Part shown: positions 46,964 through 58,669 of the stretch, piece by piece
Position numbering within the stretch: position 1 is the stretch's first letter
Layout: each line of letters opens with the position of its first letter
Source of the DNA: Phascolarctos cinereus
Taxonomy: Eukaryota; Chordata; Mammalia; Diprotodontia; Phascolarctidae
Assembly (NCBI RefSeq): GCF_002099425.1
Contig: NW_018343990.1
Location: 3,820,501 to 3,884,500, forward strand
DNA: 64,000 nucleotides
Direction of reading: 5' to 3'
Notes under the pieces: model-generated
Told to the model about the DNA's origin: nothing
The model's database searches: none
Seen by the model: the letters and a program-made list of their open reading frames with translations, nothing else
Position numbers and translations under genes: made by a program

Positions 46964-48600
46964 TTAGTCATTGCACAACGTGGCTGTTATTGTGTACAAA
47001 GTCCTCTTGGTTCTGCTCACTTCACTCAGCATCAGACCATATAAGTCTCTCCAGGTTTTTCTGAAGTCAGCCTGTTCATCATTTCTTACAGCACAATAGT
47101 ATTCCATTACATTCACATACCACAACTTGCTCAGCCATTCCCCAATTGATGGGCATCCTCTCAATTTCCAATTCTTTGCCACCACAAAAAGAGCTGCTAT
47201 GAATATTTTTGTACATGTGGGTCCTTTTCCCATTTGTTTGATCTCTTTGGGATGTAGCCCTAGAAGTGCTATTGCTGGATCAAAGGGTATGCACATTTTT
47301 GTAGCCCTTTGGGCATAGTTCCAAATTGTTCTCCAAAATGGTTGGATCATTTCACAACTCCACCAGCAATGTATTAGCATTCCAATTTTTCCACATCCTC
47401 TCCAACATTTATCATTTTCCTGTTTTGTCATGTTGGCCAATCTGATAGGTGTGATGTGGTACCGCAGAGTTGTTTTGATTTGCATTTCTCTAATCAATAA
47501 CGAGTTAGAGCATTTTTTCATATGACTATAGATAGCTTTAATTTCTTCATCTGAGAACTGTCTGTTCATATCCTTTGACCATTTATCAATTGGGGAATGG
47601 CTTGTGTTCTTATAAATTTGTCTTAATTCTCTATATATTTTAGAAATGAGGCTTTTATCAGAGAGACTGGTTGTAAAAATTCTTCCCCAATTTTCTACCT
47701 TCCTTCTAATCTTAGTTGCGTTGGCTTTGTTTGTGCAGAAACTTTTCAATTTAATGTAATCAAAATTATCCATTTTGCTTTTCATAATGTTCTCTATCTC
47801 CTGTTTGGTCATGAATTCTTCTGTCCTCCATAGATCTGATAGGTAAACTATTCCTTGTTCTCCCAGTTTACTTATGGCATCAGCCTTCATATCTAAGTCC
47901 TGAACCCATTTTGACTTTATTTTGGTATATGGGTGTGAGATTTTGGTCTATGCCTAGTTTCTGCCATACTCTTTTCCAGTTTTCCCAGCAGTTTTTTTCA
48001 AAGAGTGGGTTCTTATCCCAGAAGCTGGGGTCTTTGGGTCTATCAAATACTAGATTACTATAGTCATTGACTACTGTGTCTTGCATATTTCACCTCTTCC
48101 ACTGATCCACCTCCGTATTCTTAGCCAGTACCAAGCAGTTTTGATGATTGCTGCTTTATAATACAATTTAAGATCTGGAATTGCTAGGCCACCTTCCCCT
48201 GCATTTCTTTTCATTAGTTCCTTTGATATTCTGGACCTTTTGTTTTTCCAAATGAATCTTGTTATTATTTTTTTCTAAGTGTATAAAATAATTTTTTGGT
48301 AGTTTGATTGGTATGGCACTGAATAAGTAAATTAGCTTAGTTAGGATTGTCATTTTTATTATATTAGCTCGGCCTACCCATGAGCAACTGATGTATTTCC
48401 AATTATTTAGATCTGATTTTATTTGTGTGAAAAGTGTTTTGTGATTGTGTTCATAGAGTTCCTGTGTTTGTTTCAGGAGGTAGACTCCTAAATATTTTAT
48501 GATGTCTACAGTAAGTTTAAATGGGATTTCTCTTTCTATATCTTGCTGTTGGGCTTTGTTGGTAATACATAGAAATGCTGATGATTTATGTGAGTTTATT
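46964..48600 (-). pseudogene. L1 B ORF2, C-terminal part (broken)
   Basis: ORF2p is the LINE endonuclease and reverse transcriptase. A 308-codon open stretch (46964-47890) carries the C-terminal domain, including the Cys motif CX3CX7HX4C in CWRGCGKIGMLIHCWWSC and YYCAVRNDEQADFRKTW near the end. Upstream, 47880-48086 continues in another frame, and sequence similarity ends at about 48603. The reverse-transcriptase catalytic block and most of the endonuclease are missing, so it cannot function. Confidence 0.88.
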
Positions 48601-49316
48601 TTATAGTAGGATTATGGCTTTTAATCCATTCTGCAATCCGTTTCCGTTTTATGGGAGAGTTCATCCCATTCACATTCAGTGTTATGATTACTATGTGTGT
48701 CTTTTTCTCCATCCTTTTCCCCCCTATTTATGCTTTTCTTTCTCCTTTTTCCTTTCTCCCCTTCACTAGTGTTTTGCTTTTGACCACCACCTCCTTCAGT
48801 CCCTTTCCCCTTTTGTTATCCCTTTCCCTTTTCTTCCCCTTTAGTCTTACTGCTGCTTCCCTCCCTTTTTTCCTCCTTCCCTTTTCTTTCCTCTTTTTCC
48901 TCCTATTGCCTATAGGGAAGTTAGATTTCTATACCTAACTGATTATATTATGCCCTTCTTGAGCCTAATCTGATGAGAGTAAGGTTCAAACAACGCTCCC
49001 CCCCTTCCCTCTGCTGTAATAGGATTTTGTGTCTTTTCCTGTAATGTAATTTACCCTTGTCTGCCTCCTCCTTTCTCAGTACCTTTTCTAAGATTAGATT
49101 CATCCACTTATTTGGATCCATTTAACCCACTTGATTAGATTTTTTTTTATCATTACATCAAAGTCAACTAATATCCACCCTCTTTATGTATACTCCTTTA
49201 ACAAGGTGTAATAACAATACAGTTCTCAAGGGTTGCAAGTCTTATATTCCCTTGTAGGGGTTTAAACAGCCCCCCCCATTAACAACATATTGTATCCTTC
49301 TGTCCCATTTACCTTT

Positions 49317-50368
49317 TTAAGTCCTTCTTGAGTCCTGTACTTGAAGATCAAATTTTTTGTTGAGCTCTGGTCTTTTTATCAGGAAAGTTTGGAAGTCTCC
49401 TATTTCGTTGAATATCCACCTCCTCCCTTGAAAAATGATGCTCATTTTTGCTGGGTAATTGATCCTTGGCTGCATTCCAAGCTCCTTTGCCTTAGGAATA
49501 TCATGTTCCATGCCCTGCGTCTTTTAATGTAGAAGCTGCAAGGTCCTGTGTAATCCTGACTGTGGTTCCATGATATTTAAATTCTTTCTTTCTGGCTGCT
49601 TGCAGCACCTTCTCTTTCATCTGGTAATTTTGGAATTTTGCTATTATATTTCTTGGCATTGTCAATTTGGGATCTCTTTCAGGTGGTGATCGGTGGATTC
49701 TTTCTATGGTTATTTTCCCTTCTGGTTCTAGGACTTCTGGGCAGTTTTCCTTTATGATTTCCTGAAAGATACTGTCCAGGCTCTTTTTTTCATCATGATT
49801 TTCAGGTAGTCCAATAATTTTTAAATTGTCTCTCCTGAGTCGATTTTCCAGGTCGGTTGTTTTACTGATGAGGTATTTTACATTTTCATCGATTTTTTCA
49901 TTTTTTTGTTTCTGTTTGACTGATTCTTGCTCTCTCATAGAGACATTAGTTTCCATTTGTCCAATTCTAGTTTTTAACAGATTGTTTTCTTCTGTTAGTT
50001 TTTGTACTTCCTTCTTCAACTGGCCAATTGTGTTTTTAGGGACTTGTTTCCTTCAGCATACTCTTCTGTTAGTTTTTGTCCTTCCTTCTTCAGTTGGCCA
50101 ATTGTGTTTTTTAGGGACTTGTTTTCTTCAGTGTATTTTTTTTCCAACTGGCCAATTGTATTTTTGAAGGACTCTTTACCTCTCTCATTTGACTATTAAA
50201 ATCCTTCTTGAGCTCTTCTAAGAAGGCTTTTTGGGCTTCAGACCAGTTCATATTCCCTTTTGTTGTTGCAGATGTGGGTTTGTTGACAATGTTGTCCTCT
50301 TCAGAATTTCTGTCTTGATCTTCACTCTTCTCATAATATGAATCTATGGTACGTTTCTTTTTACTCAT
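49317..50368 (-). pseudogene. L1 B ORF1 (frameshifted)
   Basis: The start MSKKKRTIDSYYEKSEDQDR (50368) leads into the N-terminal part (50111-50368), then a second frame (49501-50019, 172 codons) with coiled coil, the RRM segment LKIIGLPENHDEKKSLDSIF and the C-terminal start HRSPPERDPKLTMPRNIIAK. A third frame (49317-49511) ends in QTFLIKRPELNKKFDLQVQD. Two frameshifts break it. A roughly 75-bp tandem duplication lies in the coiled-coil part (about 49995-50140). Confidence 0.9.
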
Positions 50369-51151
50369 GGTGTTTCTTTTTCCCTGGCCTTTAAAGAGAT
50401 TGAGCTCTCCTGCTGGGGAACAGAGGGTACTGACCCAAGCTTCTTGTGTTGGGAGCCTAGGTCTTGGTCACTGGCTTTGTTCTGGGGCCTCTTATGCTGG
50501 GATTTGGAGGCTGTAGGTTTCTGGCAGCTTACCTTGTGTTGGTCTGGAATCAGCAAGGCTGGAACTTTCAGGCAATTCTAGGTTGCCTGCTTTTCCTTTC
50601 CTTTAGCTTTCTTCTGCTCCTTTAGATGGGTGCTGCAGGATGTTTATCTGCCTGGGGCCCCCTGCAGTGTTGTCTCCCTCGTTTCTGGTAATGCACTGGG
50701 AGACTTCTGGTGCTTTTTTGAGCTGGTTTCCACTGGTTACCCCACCACCACTGAGGCAATCAGAGGTCCAGGTGTTGGTGTTTGCTTGTTCTACCACCTG
50801 GGCTTCAGGATTTCTACATTATTGGAGGCTGCAGGGCTCCTACAGCTCACCTGGTGTTGGGTTGGAATCGGCAAGGTCGGGGCTTTATGAAGCCTTTAGC
50901 TTGTTTTCTTCACCTCCTTTCAGATGGATGACGCAGGGTACTTATCCACCTGAGGGCCCTTTTATTGCTGAGGCACTGGGAGAATTTTGCTGGCCTACTG
51001 CACTGCTGCTCCTTGTCTTTCTTCTAGTTCAGGTCTTCCAGGGTTTTTTTTTTCTGGGGTGATATTTTCTGGGTTTTCAGAGGTTGATAGGGGAGAGTGA
51101 GAGCGACTACCTTTTCACTCCGCCATCTTGGCTTCCGGAAGCAGAACTCGC
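50369..51151 (-). promoter_or_regulatory. L1 B 5'UTR with two tandem monomer-like units
   Basis: The segments about 50507-50725 and 50826-51000 are diverged direct repeats offset by roughly 318 bp. Shared words are GGCAGCTTACCTTGTGTTGG against ACAGCTCACCTGGTGTTGGG, and TGCACTGGGAGACTTCTGG against GGCACTGGGAGAATTTTGCT. Tandem promoter monomers are known from rodent L1s. The outermost part is CpG-bearing and includes CCAAGATGGCGGAGTG, a YY1-type site typical of L1 5' ends. Confidence 0.7.
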
Positions 51152-51164
51152 GATCGACCTTTCT
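51152..51164. repeat. Target-site duplication of L1 B, right copy
   Basis: GATCGACCTTTCT, pairs with 46613-46625. Confidence 0.9.
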
Positions 51165-51332
51165 AATCAACTATCCAGGTTGTTTTGGGCTGGAAATTTG
51201 TTTCACTCTGTCTTTTTGTGGGTTCTGCTGCTCTAGAGGTTGTTTAGAGACATTTTTTATATGTATTTGGAGGGTTGTGGGAGAGAGCTCAAGCAAGTCA
51301 CTGCTTTTACTCTGCCATCTTGGCTCCGCCCA

Positions 51333-51347
51333 CAAATTGTTCTTTTT
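51333..51347. repeat. Target-site duplication of element A, right copy
   Basis: CAAATTGTTCTTTTT, pairs with 43632-43646. Confidence 0.92.
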
Positions 51348-51494
51348 GATGCCTTCTCTTATTCTTTTTATTGATTTAATTAATTTTCATTTAGGTTTAA
51401 TCCTGGTAACATATCTTTTAAATACATATTCAAACAAATTATGATACCTATGAATTTATACACACATATGTTTATATATGTGCATGTGTCTATG

Positions 51495-51655
51495 TAAGAC
51501 CATCTCTGAAATGCATAGGCTGAGATAATTGCCTGAAGCACCCATAAGTCCAGTGACTTTCTCAAAGTCACATAATTAATATGTGTCAAAGGGGAAACTT
51601 AAACCCGGGCCTACTTATCCTAAAGCTATTTCTCTAACTACCTAGTTATACTTCA
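51495..51655 (-). repeat. MIR/Ther-type CORE-SINE, reverse
   Basis: AGTGACTTTCTCAAAGTCAC, ATTAATATGTGTCAAAGGGG, AACTTAAACCCGGGCC. Confidence 0.68.
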
Positions 51656-51663
51656 TTCATGTG

Positions 51664-51678
51664 AGTATGTGTATGTGT

Positions 51679-51717
<39 letters not shown>

Positions 51718-51732
51718 TATGTGTGTGTGTTG
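51664..51732. repeat. (TG)n microsatellite
   Basis: TG tract with TATG interruptions. Confidence 0.95.
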
Positions 51733-51759
51733 TCTTTGGCATTTGTGTGTGTGTTAATG

Positions 51760-51880
51760 CACATGAACAGTGGAGAGCTCACCAACTGGTGTCAGAGGAC
51801 CTGTTTTCGGATTCTGTCTCTGAGTCTTATATGACCTTGTACCTAAGTTTTTTCATCTTTAAATGTGGAACTTAAACAAT
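51760..51880 (+). repeat. CORE-SINE head fragment, forward
   Basis: ACAGTGGAGAGCTCACCAAC, TGTCAGAGGACCTGTTTTCG, TTATATGACCTTGTACCTAA. Confidence 0.6.
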
Positions 51881-53066
51881 GTGGTTTCTGTGCCTTGCAT
51901 ACTTTGAGCTTCTTCTTTAAGTCAATATTGAATCCCTATACTTTGTCTTTCTTGAACTAATCTGCTTCTCATTTCTTCTCTACTTTTATATGATTTTTAT
52001 ATGCAGCTAAGTTTCTTGTGTTTACTTTTTATAATTTTTATTTCTATTTCTCTGACTTTTTCTGTTTCTCCTTGTGTCATCATTTGTTCCACCCTTCTTT
52101 TCCCAGTTCATATGAGTAGAGTAATTATTCTTCCCTGGTTTCTCCTACTCTCTCTGGCTCTTCTCTTATGTCATCCATGTTTTAAATTTCAGTAACATTC
52201 ATTCTAATGTCCATTTCCAAGACTTTTTCAATATACACCCTTTCTTTCTCTTCTACCCCATCTAGGTTACCCCACTATCTATCCCAGGAGTATTAGTATT
52301 CTACAGAGGCAGTAGATTGTAGAAGCAGGAAGCATTATGTCATCTGAGTCTAGGGATGCCATTCTTTTCTCAATGGCTATCTCTTTTGATGTTAGGTCAT
52401 TCTTCCACTGAACTTATGACCTGCCTCCTCCTATTCAGCTATTCAGAGTCATGGCCTCCAGGGTCCCAAAATCTTCCTCTATCTTAATGAAGCTGTTACC
52501 AAAAATATAACTCTAGCTTAGAGAAGGTATTCTTCTCAAATGTCCAAACTGGTCCTAATACACTCTTCTTCACCTGCAAATTTTGACTCAGTTTTCTTTA
52601 ATGTGAAGTGCCTATTCATTGTGATATCATTTTATTTTAATTATTAATTTCTTCTCAGTATTTTTTTTTGGTCTCTATCAGTCACTCTGCTAATTTCTCT
52701 ATGGTATCCTTATTGTAAATGTTCTTCTTACTGTCAATCCTTTTCCTTCGGTCCTTTTTCCTTGTGTCTCAACTGCAGTTCCCTTGCTTATTCTCTCTTA
52801 GGCTATCTGGGCTGGAAAAGATCTGTTGTCCTCTGTGGGTGAACATGGCTTTTCAAGCCACTGACGAAAAGAGGATCCAAGAAAACACTGTAGCTAGATC
52901 TATTTTCAACATTCCCTATCCTATCCTTCTGATTCCCGTTCTCCACTCTGTGATTGACTTTATTCAGTCCCTCTGCTTACATTAGTTGTGAAGGGATTAG
53001 AGGAGGGTTGCCTGGGACTCCATGAGAGAAAACTCCCTGAAGTCTTTGCATTTAGTTCTCTCCACC

Positions 53067-53325
53067 GCATTCTTTCTTTCCTTCCTTCCCTCCTTTCTCT
53101 CTTTCTTCCTTCTTTCTTTCCCTTCTCTCTGTCTCTCCCTTCCTTTCCTTTCATTTCCATTCCTTTCCCTTCCTTCCTCCCTCCCTCCCTCCCTTCCTTC
53201 CTTTCCTTCCTTCCTTCCTTCCTTCCTTCCTTCCTTCCTTCCTCTTCCTTCCTTCCTTCCTTCCTTCCTTCCTTCTTTCCTTCCTTCCTTCCCTTCTTTT
53301 CTTCCTTCCCTTCTTTCCTTCCTAA
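53067..53325. repeat. (TTCC)n polypyrimidine tract
   Basis: Tandem CCTT units with CTTT/CCCT variants. On the minus strand this is a GGAA repeat array and gives a spurious Lys/Glu/Gly-rich ORF (52960-53388). Confidence 0.95.
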
Positions 53326-53329
53326 ATAA

Positions 53330-54035
53330 TTGAGACCAACATCACACTCCAGGGACTCTCCCTCCTCCTTACTCTTCTTTTCCAGCATCTAAGGTCCTCT
53401 ATAACCATATCCTCCTTTATTATGGTGCCTGAAAGCTGGTTTGATTGCCAGGACTCAACTGGCCCAGAGTTCAGTATGCCCCTGGGACATAGCCAAGGGA
53501 TTAATACTGAAAACTCAAAAACTGATCCCTAAAATTTTAGCCACGAGGAGGGCTGTGATAATTCTTCTTGTCAAAAGCTAGTGGGAAAAGGTTTGGGAAA
53601 GAAGAGTACTAGTGACCAGCTGGTCTTCTATGATGTTTTTCTAAGAAATATCTTGTGAGTTGGTTGTTTTCTAGGTAGGTTTTCTTATATAGTATTGCCT
53701 TGAAAAAAATCAGATCGTTTCTTCTATATTGAAAGCACAATTTGTTTTCTAATTTAAAAATTAATATTTTCATACAGATATTGTGCAATAAAAGCTGAAG
53801 TAGGATGTTTAGTTTTTGCAAATGCTTTAACAGTTGATAAAATTTTACATTTATAAAAATTAATATACTATACAGGTACAAAATAGTTTTAAATTATATT
53901 TTTAAAAGTTCCCCCCCCCCAAAAAAAAAGAAATACCTTGTGATGTGGTCATTCCTATAGGGAACATATAGGTAAGGAAATTCTTTCTACCACTTCAGTT
54001 GATACCTTTGCTGTATTTTAAATTCTTAAAGAATT
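53330..54035. other. Flanking sequence without recognised repeats
   Basis: A C10/A-rich run lies at 53911-53932. No gene or repeat recognised. Confidence 0.4.
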
Positions 54036-54039
54036 TTCT

Positions 54040-54150
54040 AGAACATAGAAAAGGTCAAGTGCCTTGTCGGGGTCATGGAGTCAATATGTGTCCCAAAACC
54101 TAGGAACTTGTTTTCAAGGATGGATCTCTAGCCCCTATACCACAGTTTTT
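54040..54150 (-). repeat. MIR-type CORE-SINE fragment, reverse
   Basis: GTCAAGTGCCTTGTCGGGGT, GGAGTCAATATGTGTCCCAA. Diverged. Confidence 0.5.
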
Positions 54151-54254
54151 CTCTTTGGCACTGAACTCCTGAATACTGAATTTACTACAACAGCTCATTC
54201 CATAATTATCAGAGCTTATCCCACTGGCCATACCATTCTTAACCCATTTCTTAG

Positions 54255-54430
54255 GGAGGCATTGCATTACAGCATAAGAGATTTGAACTCAGAAGATAGA
54301 CATAAAATCCTATTTCTGTCACTTATTACCTTTTGTGACCTTGGATAAGTCACTTAATTTTTCTCGGCCTCACTTTTCTCCTCTAAAATTAAGAAGTTAG
54401 AAGAGTTGACTATATATCACTGTGTAGCTG
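54255..54430 (+). repeat. MIR/Ther-type CORE-SINE, forward
   Basis: TTGTGACCTTGGATAAGTCA, CTTAATTTTTCTCGGCCTCA, then a GAAGTTAGAAGAGTTGACT tail. Confidence 0.78.
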
Positions 54431-54434
54431 TAGA

Positions 54435-56425
54435 TTTATAATATATGATTTTCTCAGTAGAAGTAGGATATTGTATCTGGATACAACAGTACATTGGTTA
54501 TCAAGGAAGATATCTATTAAGGTTATGAAAAATTACTACATCAATGGTTGGATTAAGATAGGGTATGATGTGGTCTTCTTCTAGAACAGCAGGACTAATC
54601 CTTATCCCAATAACTATTCATTTGAAAGCTTTTTTAAGAAAAAAATTCCTTGTTTCAGTGAGTTAGAAGGGGGTGGGTGGGAAATGCACGTTTACTTGTG
54701 GTATCTATCAGGAAAGGGGAAGGTAGCAGATAGTGTCATCCACCCTGCCACCTAGATATAATCGGTTCCTGGGAATAGTGCTTTGATATTGTACAGTTTA
54801 TTTGAATCTCTGTCTCTCTCCTTTCCTTTTAAATGCACCAGAATATCCCCCCAACTTTATGTAATGGCTTATAATATGACTGACACAATAGCTCTAATCA
54901 TGGTGTCCCAGATGACTTGAAAAGGGAGAGCTTTCTATGCACTAAAATATTAAATACACACATATACATCCATGTACAAGCATACAACCTTGATCTTTAA
55001 AAAAAATCAAATCTTGGCAATCAATATTACCTACTACAATTTCTATAGCCTGCAAAAAATCAACTGGGATTTCTCCCTTCCTAAATTTGTGTGAGTACAT
55101 AAAGCAATGAGGTTAGCAATACTTATCTAGATTATTTACTTCACTTCTGCTGGTATTTAAAGCAGAAGAGCTTATGTCCTGCATATCTTATAAAAATGAC
55201 TTTCCTTAAAGTTCAATTCATAACAATTTCTTTGGATATTTTCCAAATCACACTTAATCATTTGTCTTCCATGAAGGCTACTCTCTTCCTTTTTTAAAAA
55301 TAATTTCTTTAAAATGTCTCTGGTCAAAGACAAGAGAACTAACTATAAGATGGAAGCGTATGTCTTTCTTTTGAATTTCCAAATTTTTGTTCTTCAATCG
55401 AAGGTGCTATTCTGTTATCAGTGATGCTACTCTTCCTGATTTTAGATTTCTCAGGTGTATCTTTTGCCCCTTGTAAAATTTCTACTGGAATATTCTCTAA
55501 GGAGTGACCAGGCTTCTGTCTGGGAGCTAAATTCTGGCTACAGAAAACTTCTTGCTAATAGAGCTAAAGAACCAGTTATTTTTGGCCAGCTGCTCCATCA
55601 AACAGGTACATTTCTGTTCATCCGTTTTCTAGTTTTCTGTTATTATGAATATAGGGGAAAACAAAATTGTCTGGTATGTTTTCTACTTTTTCCCTCATAC
55701 TTTAGCCATGCAAGATGGGTGACAAAAAGTCCTCTAGATTCTTTGCATCCTCTCTCCCTCATAAGATTCAGTGTATTGCAAATTGGTAGAAATCATGTTA
55801 TTTTAGCTTAGGAGAAAAAAAAATGGGTCTCTAATTGCTGGTGGAGTTTGTAACATACTGTCATCTCAGCTATTTCCTTTCCATGAAAAATCCTGTATTA
55901 ATATTTTTAAAAAGGGTTTTTTTCTCCTCATTGTAACAACAGCATGGCCAATATTGATTCTGTTTAACATTTTATCAACTGAACTGGAGAAGAGGTATTA
56001 CCGCTTTGAGTACCAGGAAAAGGTCATCTAGCTAATGCTGACCCCTGTCAACCATAACACATTGTATAGGAAGGATTGACAATTATTGTTCTACTGTATT
56101 TTGCAAGACACTAGGGGTCATAGCAATGGAATTGTTATGTTGTAGCCGAGCAATAATTCAGGGCTTGTTTGCCTGTGTCAAGCTTGAACAAGCTGCCGAG
56201 GTCAAATGTAGTTACTGTGGCAGGAGATGGTCTGAAATTTGAAGGATGGCTTTAAGCTAGCACACAGAGTAGATGGAGCATTTGAGGTTTGTATGGATAG
56301 GTATTCCCCAGAAACTATAATAATGATCCTCCGAGTTCTCATTATCTTATTGTTCTTGAATCAGTGTGATGAATCCACCTTTTATCTCAAAGGCACAGAC
56401 TCCATTCAAGTGCTGGTTGGTCTAT
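54435..56425. other. Flanking sequence without recognised repeats
   Basis: About 2 kb with no repeat recognised. The 118-codon plus frame at 55455-55811 shows no known domain. The segment 55930-56250 is less AT-rich and unique-looking. Confidence 0.4.
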
Positions 56426-56432
56426 GGAAAGG

Positions 56433-56595
56433 CAAACACACACACACACACACACCACACACACACACACACACACTATGTATATCTGTATGCATATGTC
56501 TGTGTATACGTATAAATGCATGTGTATATATACACTATACATACACACATGTACATACATCTATGTATATCTGTATGTATGTGCATACATAATTA
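56433..56595. repeat. (CA)n followed by degenerate TATG/TACA repeats
   Basis: A CA tract with a CACCACAC interruption to 56477, then TATGTATATCTGTATGCATA-type repeats. Confidence 0.92.
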
Positions 56596-56599
56596 TTTC

Positions 56600-58665
56600 T
56601 GATCCCTGATTCCCTACCTCTTCCTCATCTCTTTTTATGTCTTTATTTCTTTCTTACACTGCATATTTGAACACCAAACAAAAGTAAAATGAGTTAATTA
56701 GCCTGTGTTCATTTCCAGGGATGTCACAATACCCAGCAGAAGCTAATATTTGGTGCAATGAGATGGATGGTAGCCTTTTTCATTTTAGCTTTTTTGTCAA
56801 TGTTCTTTGGAGAAGAGAATTGGAGCTATACAAAGTAAAAGATCTATATGTAAAGAATCAGCTCCATTGCTCTGGGTTGATTCATATTCACAGAGGACCA
56901 GATCAATTTGATAAAACCCAAGAGTGTCATTAATTTAACTCATTATTAGTAATACATCTATTTTCATTCGTCACTAGAAATACTTTTATCATTTGGCCTT
57001 AGAACAGTACTAGTCAGTGCTACTTTATTTTTATTCCACTAAAAATATACTTTATATATAAAATATATAAAAATATACTTTACACACCTTAGAGCATGCT
57101 GTAATTAATCACCCAGTCTAAGATTCTAAAAATGCTCCAGTCCCTCTTCCAAAAGTGTAATCTATAGGCTTATCTATGAAAGGGAAAAAGGGAAAAGGGA
57201 ACATAGGTATGGTACAAGTATCCTTCAAAGTAGGAATATTATTTCTGGTAAAGAGAGCTGATCACTTTTTTCCTGCATGAAAAAAGTCAGTGATTTAACT
57301 ATACCTGTGATTATGAGTTAGGGATTTGTAAGAAGTCACTCATATTGTAGCCACAGGGGGTCACTCAAGAGCAATGAAGGACTTCCATACCTTAAAAGGG
57401 TTGAACTTTCTCCCTCTATATACCTTCCTATTACAAACAAAAGGCAGCTTCAGGGAACTAGGCCTTTTAGGCTCTTAGGACTAATCTTCTTAGGCCCTTG
57501 AGAATAAACATTTATTTATTGAGAAACATTATTATTGAGAATAAACATTTAAGGAGCTTAAGCAAGAAGTATTTGAAGAAGGAAAGGGTTCCCAAGAACC
57601 CACAGTTGCAATGCTTTGTGAGTTGAATTTCTTTAAAAGTAATATGACTATATTCACAGTAGCAAAACTTAGCAGTATCAATGGGAATCTCTGGGAGTAA
57701 GTTTTGGGAAGGTCAAACCACACTTCTGAGAGAAAAGTAGTGAAGACTTCAGTCTTTGTTACTGCTAAAGAGGCAGAAAGGTGGTCTTATCAAGGGAATC
57801 TTAAAAACATATGGTCCATGTGAGTGAATAGAAGTAGCAGCATTACGTTTACACTGTAACTATACCAAAATATAATAGAAGTTATTGTATATAGGTTAAT
57901 AAAAGAAACTAGGGCACTCAGACTTAAAAACTGAATTGTAGATGAGTTTATGTTTATTTTTTCATTTTGTCATCTAATGAAATTGGTCACTCTGACATGG
58001 ATAGGTACAGTTCAGTAAGTGGATAAGGGTTCCTGGGTGGCAAGTGCCTTTAGTAATGTAAGTGAAGCTTCCAAAGAAGCCAAAGGAAACACTTCACCTG
58101 AGGCAGAAGTTGTGGAGGACAGTGTAGATAGTCCTCGTCTGGATTAACTATGTTAGTTTCTAAATTTCCCAGTTGGTAGAAAGAAATGCCTTAGTTAGTG
58201 ATCTTACTTTATGTTAATCATACATCAAATACACAATGAATCCCTAATATTGGCAAATGTGGCCTCTCAGGAAGATAGAAAGAAAGATAAAACATTATCT
58301 TCTTCCTAAAGGGAATTATAATTTAATTAGGGGAGATGGCACACACACATAAAAAGGTAAATGACAATAAAGCATAGCACCTGGGGCACCCCCTTGAGAT
58401 GTGTGTGACTCACAAAAGCTATCCTCGATTTAAGATTCTAGACAAATTCAAGTGGAGTAGACCACATCCATGTGTGATACCATCATAGCTCGTAGGACTC
58501 CATCAGTATGTTTACTTTGACTAGTTTGTCAGAGGACAACATTGGTTCACAGCAAAGGTATGTAATGATTTAAGGCAGTAAGAAAAGCAGCAACAGAAAA
58601 TTTCTTCAATAAACCTAGGTCAAATTCAAAAAGCATTTGGAAGATTGCTTCACCACTGTGCATCC
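56600..58665. other. Flanking sequence without recognised repeats
   Basis: Contains a small direct repeat (GAGAATAAACATTTA at 57501 and 57538). Otherwise nothing recognised. Confidence 0.4.
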
Positions 58666-58669
58666 TTCT

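Larger units (their letters stand above)
46626..51151 (-). mobile_element. Element B: L1 LINE, reverse, inserted in element A
   Basis: Minus-strand L1 with its poly(A) end at 46626-46650 (T-rich on plus), a 3'UTR to about 46960, ORF2 C-terminal half to about 48600, ORF2 start and inter-ORF region (48605-49310), ORF1 (49317-50368) and a 5'UTR (50369-51151) starting GCGAGTTCTGCTTCCGGAAG. ORF2 has a large internal deletion at about 48603. Identical 13-bp duplications flank it, so it is the youngest layer of the nest. Confidence 0.9.
43647..51332 (-). mobile_element. Element A: half-L1-like (ORF1-only) LINE, split by L1 element B
   Basis: Read on the minus strand, A begins at 51332 with GGCGGAGCCAAGATGGCAGA, the L1 5'UTR start also seen at 61252. 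It runs to 51165, is interrupted by B, and resumes at 46612 through the rest of the 5'UTR, an ORF1 region (about 44880-46000) and a purine-rich 3'UTR ending near 43647 in A-rich sequence. No ORF2 is present; without B the element is about 3.1 kb. That composition matches HAL1 (half-L1) elements. Perfect 15-bp target duplications flank it. Confidence 0.85.
51348..52830 (-). mobile_element. Probable ancient L1 (right part), with later insertions
   Basis: The sequence around 52640-52700 (TTCTTCTCAGTATTTTTTTT, then GGTCTCTATCAGTCACTCTG) resembles the reverse of the L1 ORF1 coiled coil seen at 45655. This suggests a very old L1 continuing from 42750-43631 across element A. Old SINEs and a TG microsatellite lie within it. 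Boundaries uncertain. Confidence 0.35.

Noticed and set aside
52960-53388. 142-codon Lys/Glu/Gly-rich minus frame
   Set aside because: Translation of the GGAA tract.
55455-55811. 118-codon plus frame
   Set aside because: No motif, signal or exon structure recognised. I could not link it to any family.
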